Assembly: GCF_019145355.1 (NCBI RefSeq) | Contig: NZ_JAHSTY010000002.1 | Coordinates: 1,178,001 to 1,242,000, forward strand | Source of the DNA: Pseudomonas azadiae | GTDB lineage: Bacteria; Pseudomonadota; Gammaproteobacteria; Pseudomonadales; Pseudomonadaceae | Length of the DNA stretch: 64,000 bases | Reading direction: 5' to 3' | Shown here: piece by piece, positions 61,049-64,000 of the stretch | How the letters are laid out: each line of letters starts with the position of its first letter | Numbering within the stretch: the first letter of the stretch is position 1 | Program-made: the position numbers and the translations under genes | Notes under the pieces: model-generated | What the model saw: only the letters and a program-made list of their open reading frames with translations | What the model was told of the DNA's origin: nothing | The model's database searches: none

Positions 61049-61366
61049 TCAGAGTTTTCCATTTGATGAGGTTGCGTTTTTGAGGATTGATATAACATGC
61101 CTCAACCAAGTTATTCCGTCGGGCCATTCGCTGCGATAATAATAGTAGCAGCCGATATCGCTGAGTAAGTAATCTTCAAGCTCTTGTTCTGTCTTTCCGC
61201 TGCGCATCAGCTTATCTAGTTCTGCTTGCACTTCTAATAACGTATCTTCAGAAGATTCGGAGATGAAAAAATCAATAACGTCGTCCGCTTTTTTGTGGTC
61301 ATCAATCCAGTCTTGATTGAAGAAGCCAGCAAGAAACTGCTGTAATTCGGGAAAGTCTTGATTCAT
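61049..61366 (-). CDS. CdiI-family immunity protein
   Basis: A 105-residue acidic protein. MNQDFPELQQFLAGFFNQDW, the DDVIDFFISESSEDTLLEVQAELDKLM stretch and YYYRSEWPDGITWLRHV match the small CdiI_2-type immunity family of contact-dependent inhibition systems. No toxin fragment is adjacent, so it is an orphan immunity gene of the Rhs locus. GC content is below the surrounding genome. Confidence 0.72.
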   Translation of the reverse strand: MNQDFPELQQFLAGFFNQDWIDDHKKADDVIDFFISESSEDTLLEVQAELDKLMRSGKTEQELEDYLLSDIGCYYYYRSEWPDGITWLRHVISILKNATSSNGKL

Positions 61367-61607
61367 GGGTTTGGAAATCCAGTATGAATTCGGTAGCCAG
61401 TTTGCATGTTATGGGCTCTGCGGATTATCAGGTAAATTTCCTTTCCAGAACCTCTGTTTTGCTGTTCTTTTTAAAGCTTGTGCCTACGGGGTGTTTGGTT
61501 TTTTGAGTGATGACGGTTTGATTACTTGTTCCTTTTAAAAGCTTATCGATTTTTGCTTTATTTTCGTCCAGTACGGTCGATACCTCCCGCTCCGCTGTTG
61601 CTCTATC

Positions 61608-61716
61608 GATCGTTCCAACGCTCCGCGTGGGAATTCCGCCTGGGACGCTCCGCGTCCCGCCGTGTGAAGCTCCGCGTCACGGGATGCATTACCACGCGAA
61701 GCGTGGGAAACGATCA
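61608..61716. repeat. Second copy of the GATCGTTCCCACGCTCCGCG repeat
   Basis: Inverted arms GATCGTTCCAACGCTCCGCG and CGCGAAGCGTGGGAAACGATC with the inner GGACGCTCCGCGTCC block. It lies between the orphan CdiI gene and the immunity gene of the Rhs toxin. The rest of 61367-61724 holds no gene. Confidence 0.85.
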
Positions 61717-61724
61717 AGTTGTTT

Positions 61725-62084
61725 TTAACTTCCTGGCTTCGAAGTGTTGTAATAGTTTTTTAAGCAGTTTAAAAGAACTTGCATAAATTTATTTTGGTCA
61801 ATTACAGGTGCGCTGAAATAAGTCGCCATTGTTTTAAAGATCGAATCAAAACTGTCGTTTATGGCGAGAAAGTGTGTTATTGAGTCGATGAACCACTCTT
61901 GCTCAGCTTTCGTGTAATTCTGGAAGTCTGGTTTGGTTAATTTGTCAAAAAGTTCTATAAGTTCTTTCTCGTTGTTTATGTTTTTTGATGCGATAAATTT
62001 TTCTCGCTCTATATCATCCGTGTTTTCAATGTCGTAAGTGAACAGTAGTCCACGGATTATGGACAAGCTGGGCTTGTTTTTCAT
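61725..62084 (-). CDS. Probable immunity protein of the Rhs toxin
   Basis: A 119-residue helical protein of low GC (AT-rich codons throughout), starting MKNKPSLSIIRGLLFTYDIE with IEREKFIASKNINNEKELIEL. It begins 7 bases after the Rhs stop, the usual place for the cognate immunity gene. No named family. The base composition, unlike the Rhs core, points to horizontal gain together with the toxin tip. Confidence 0.75.
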   Translation of the reverse strand: MKNKPSLSIIRGLLFTYDIENTDDIEREKFIASKNINNEKELIELFDKLTKPDFQNYTKAEQEWFIDSITHFLAINDSFDSIFKTMATYFSAPVIDQNKFMQVLLNCLKNYYNTSKPGS

Positions 62085-62091
62085 TTCATCA

Positions 62092-64000
62092 TCACTCCGT
62101 GTAAGCTGTTTTTGGGTCGCCTTGGTTATTTAATATCACCCTTGCTTTGCGCTTCTGACTGTATCCCATTCCATTATTTGAGTATCCTTCACCAATAATC
62201 TTGTCCATGTCCATAGGTCTCATTGATGCGGCGAGTCCGTTTCTTCTAAAGATGAGCTGGGCTCGGTATATCGAATTTAATTGGTCCCGGTGGCTGAGAT
62301 ATTTAGTTGCGGCCGGTGGGTATTTAGGTTCCCCTGTGTTCGGACCTGACGTGTAGCGTTCAATAATTCCTGTCGTCGGGTTTTTTGCGGTATTCAATCG
62401 TTCGAGCTGAGATTCGAGTGTTGTTTGCGCGCCATGTTTCTCAAGGAAATGTGCTCCTAGAATTGATTTCTCAAGTTCGTCCAGGCGCCTATAGGCGTTC
62501 GCTTCAGCAAGTTTATCAACTCTTGCCTGACGTTCAGCGCGCGTCAGTTGGGGTAAAGCGGCCTCTCCGTCGTTAACACTTGGCGCAGAGCTTTGTGCAG
62601 TAGCGTTCGGTTTGCAACCATCTTTACCAGGACATGAGTTCAATCCTAACGGATCCACCCAGCCTGTAGGGTTAGGCACGTACTGGTAAGCGTTGATCCC
62701 ACCCGCCAGCTTCACCGGATCCGGCGTCAGGTAACGACCAATATCCGGATTGTAGTAGCGATGGCGGTTGTAGTGCAGCCCGCTTTCCGGATCGAAGTAC
62801 TGCCCTTGGAAGCGCAGCGGATTTTCAACTTTATCGGCGTCGAGGCGGGTGATTTCGCCGTAGGCACGGTAATGCGCGGACCAGACGATTTTTCCGTCCG
62901 GGGCGGTGAGCTCTTGGGGCGTACCGAGGTGGTCGAGTTGATAGTGGTAGGGCTTCGCTTCTTTTGGGCCAAACCCTTCCAATAGGGCTAGTGGCCGGAA
63001 ACTGTCCGGTTCGTAGAGATAGCTGCGGTGACGGTCCGCATGGTGTTCGGCGATGAGTTTGTCGCCTTGCCAGAAGAACTCGGTGGTGATGCCGTCGACG
63101 GTTTTGCTGATTCGGCGGCCGAACGGGTCGTAGCGATAGCTGGCGGTTTGGCCGTTGGGTTGGGTGATGCCGATCAACCGGTGTTGGCAGTCGTAGCGGT
63201 ATTCGGTGACGAGTTGATGGCCTTTGCCGCGTCGTTCGCGGATGAGGTTGCCGAAGGCGTCGTAGTCGTAGTGGCGGTCGCCCTGGATCATCAGGCGGTT
63301 GCCGGCGACGATGTCCGGACCGGGGCGGTCTTGCATGAGCAGGTTGCCGGCCGGGTCGTGGGCGAAGCGTTCGTGTTCGCCTTGGGAATGGTCGGCGCGG
63401 GTGAGGCGGTTCAGTGGATCGTAGTGGTAGTGGTGTTCGCCTTTGCGGGTGTCGTTCAGGCGGGTGAGGTTGTCGGATTTGTCGTAGTCGTAGTGACGTT
63501 GGTAGAAGTAGTTGTGCTGTTGAGTCACGGCGTGGGTGTGCAGGCGCTGCTGATCGTCGTAGTGGTAGCGACTGATCAGTTGGCCTTGTTGGCGTTGGTG
63601 TTCCTGGCCGGCTTTGAACAGGTGTGAGGTGAGCAGTTCACCGTTCAGTTCTACGGTGGCGAGGTGGCCGCCCTTGTCGTGGTTAAAGGTGACGCGGTTG
63701 TTGTCGGGCAGGCGCAGGTTTTGGAGCTGGCCGCAGGCGTCGTAGCCGTAGCGCAAGGTGCCCCAGCCTTGGTGTTCGGCGGTGAGGCGGTTTTGTGGGT
63801 CGTATTCGTAGGCTAAAAACCAATGGCCGTCGTCGACGCTGAGGAGATTGCCTTGGCGGTCGTAGGCGTAATCGATGATGTTGCCGTCGGGCAGGGTTTT
63901 TCTGACGAGGCGCCCGGCAGGGTCGCGTTCGTAGCGGGTGATTAGCTGACTGCCGTCGTCGCCGTGTTCGGTTTTTTCCTGCAGGTTGCCGTTGAGGTCG
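62092..64000 (-). CDS. Rhs/YD-repeat polymorphic toxin (5' end beyond the window)
   Basis: The right edge cuts this gene; the visible 635 residues read from about 64000 down to 62092. YD repeats (YRYDCQHRLIGI, YRYDPFGRRISKTVDG, YHYDPLNRLTRADHSQG) form the secreted shell. The Rhs core ends with the RYYNPDIGRYLTPDPVKLAGGINAYQYVPNP block and the PTGWVDPLGL boundary motif. After it a ~190-residue variable tip (NSCPGKDGCKP to DPKTAYTE) is the toxin. Its features, an HFLEKHG stretch, an RNG/RR pair and the end GDPKTAYTE, recall RNase A-like CDI tips, but this is weak. It is delivered by type VI secretion or contact and paired with the immunity gene at 61725. Confidence 0.88.
   Translation of the reverse strand, partial: DLNGNLQEKTEHGDDGSQLITRYERDPAGRLVRKTLPDGNIIDYAYDRQGNLLSVDDGHWFLAYEYDPQNRLTAEHQGWGTLRYGYDACGQLQNLRLPDNNRVTFNHDKGGHLATVELNGELLTSHLFKAGQEHQRQQGQLISRYHYDDQQRLHTHAVTQQHNYFYQRHYDYDKSDNLTRLNDTRKGEHHYHYDPLNRLTRADHSQGEHERFAHDPAGNLLMQDRPGPDIVAGNRLMIQGDRHYDYDAFGNLIRERRGKGHQLVTEYRYDCQHRLIGITQPNGQTASYRYDPFGRRISKTVDGITTEFFWQGDKLIAEHHADRHRSYLYEPDSFRPLALLEGFGPKEAKPYHYQLDHLGTPQELTAPDGKIVWSAHYRAYGEITRLDADKVENPLRFQGQYFDPESGLHYNRHRYYNPDIGRYLTPDPVKLAGGINAYQYVPNPTGWVDPLGLNSCPGKDGCKPNATAQSSAPSVNDGEAALPQLTRAERQARVDKLAEANAYRRLDELEKSILGAHFLEKHGAQTTLESQLERLNTAKNPTTGIIERYTSGPNTGEPKYPPAATKYLSHRDQLNSIYRAQLIFRRNGLAASMRPMDMDKIIGEGYSNNGMGYSQKRKARVILNNQGDPKTAYTE

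Noticed and set aside
60924..61127. 67-codon minus-strand frame between the two immunity-like genes, considered as a toxin remnant
   Set aside because: Half lies inside the CdiI gene and the stretch SSGERACSRWAAQRSKSE is a typical translation of a decayed REP element.
1..64000. tRNA and rRNA genes
   Set aside because: No cloverleaf or rRNA segment was recognised by eye in any intergenic gap; a tRNAscan run would be decisive.

Overview
The window comes from a Pseudomonas chromosome, most likely the P. fluorescens group. The evidence is the GC-rich coding style, several families of short palindromic intergenic repeats typical of that group, Anr/Dnr-type boxes (TTGAT-N4-ATCAA), and gene content such as a narXL/narK1K2GHJI locus with nnrS and dnr, a DUF6124 gene, and an Rhs polymorphic-toxin locus. 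The species call is inference; no rRNA or other marker gene is present.

Layout. 0-6.6 kb: an RsbQ/KAI2-like hydrolase next to a PAS histidine kinase, a TPM-domain membrane protein, two DUF488 proteins, a DUF6124 gene with a long structured leader, and a broken gene. 6.7-15.5 kb: an apparent catabolic island made of an NCS1 permease, a LysR regulator, a four-gene operon (flavin monooxygenase, RidA, DUF1028, M20 amidohydrolase) and a two-component pair. 15.5-20.6 kb: small accessory genes, including a GNAT, a cupin, a copper cluster (PCuAC chaperone, SCO protein, DUF2946), and an NmrA protein with its HxlR regulator.

21-52.3 kb is an anaerobic-respiration island of about 31 kb. It holds a HemN-like protein without the radical-SAM cysteines, dnr, nnrS, two paralogous small membrane proteins, pdxH, moaB-moeA, the O2-independent ubiquinone genes ubiU-ubiV-ubiT, narL-narX, narK1-narK2-narG-H-J-I, a PpiC isomerase, moaA, the class III ribonucleotide reductase (nrdD, a separately encoded glycyl-radical domain, nrdG), a chemoreceptor, and a DUF3079 protein. 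Seven Anr/Dnr-type boxes and one NarL 7-2-7 site lie in front of these genes. Together they would supply nitrate uptake and reduction, the molybdenum cofactor, quinone, DNA precursors and nitrosative-stress tolerance without oxygen. No nitrite, NO or N2O reductase genes are in the window.

52.3-56.4 kb: a cluster of stress-type genes (hemerythrin, PLDc_N membrane peptide, PfpI/DJ-1, DUF4142, HhH protein, DUF72). 56.4-60.3 kb: a DeoR regulator and an FMN alpha-hydroxy-acid dehydrogenase, a membrane-anchored hydrolase, and NudK. 60.5-64 kb: three small immunity-like genes downstream of an Rhs/YD-repeat toxin gene that runs off the right edge.

The most interesting points are the split NrdD, the DUF6124 leader with two mutually exclusive pairings over its start codon, the cluster around DUF1028, the HemN-like protein that lacks its cofactor motif, and a 453-bp tandem duplication of palindromic repeats between ubiT and narL.
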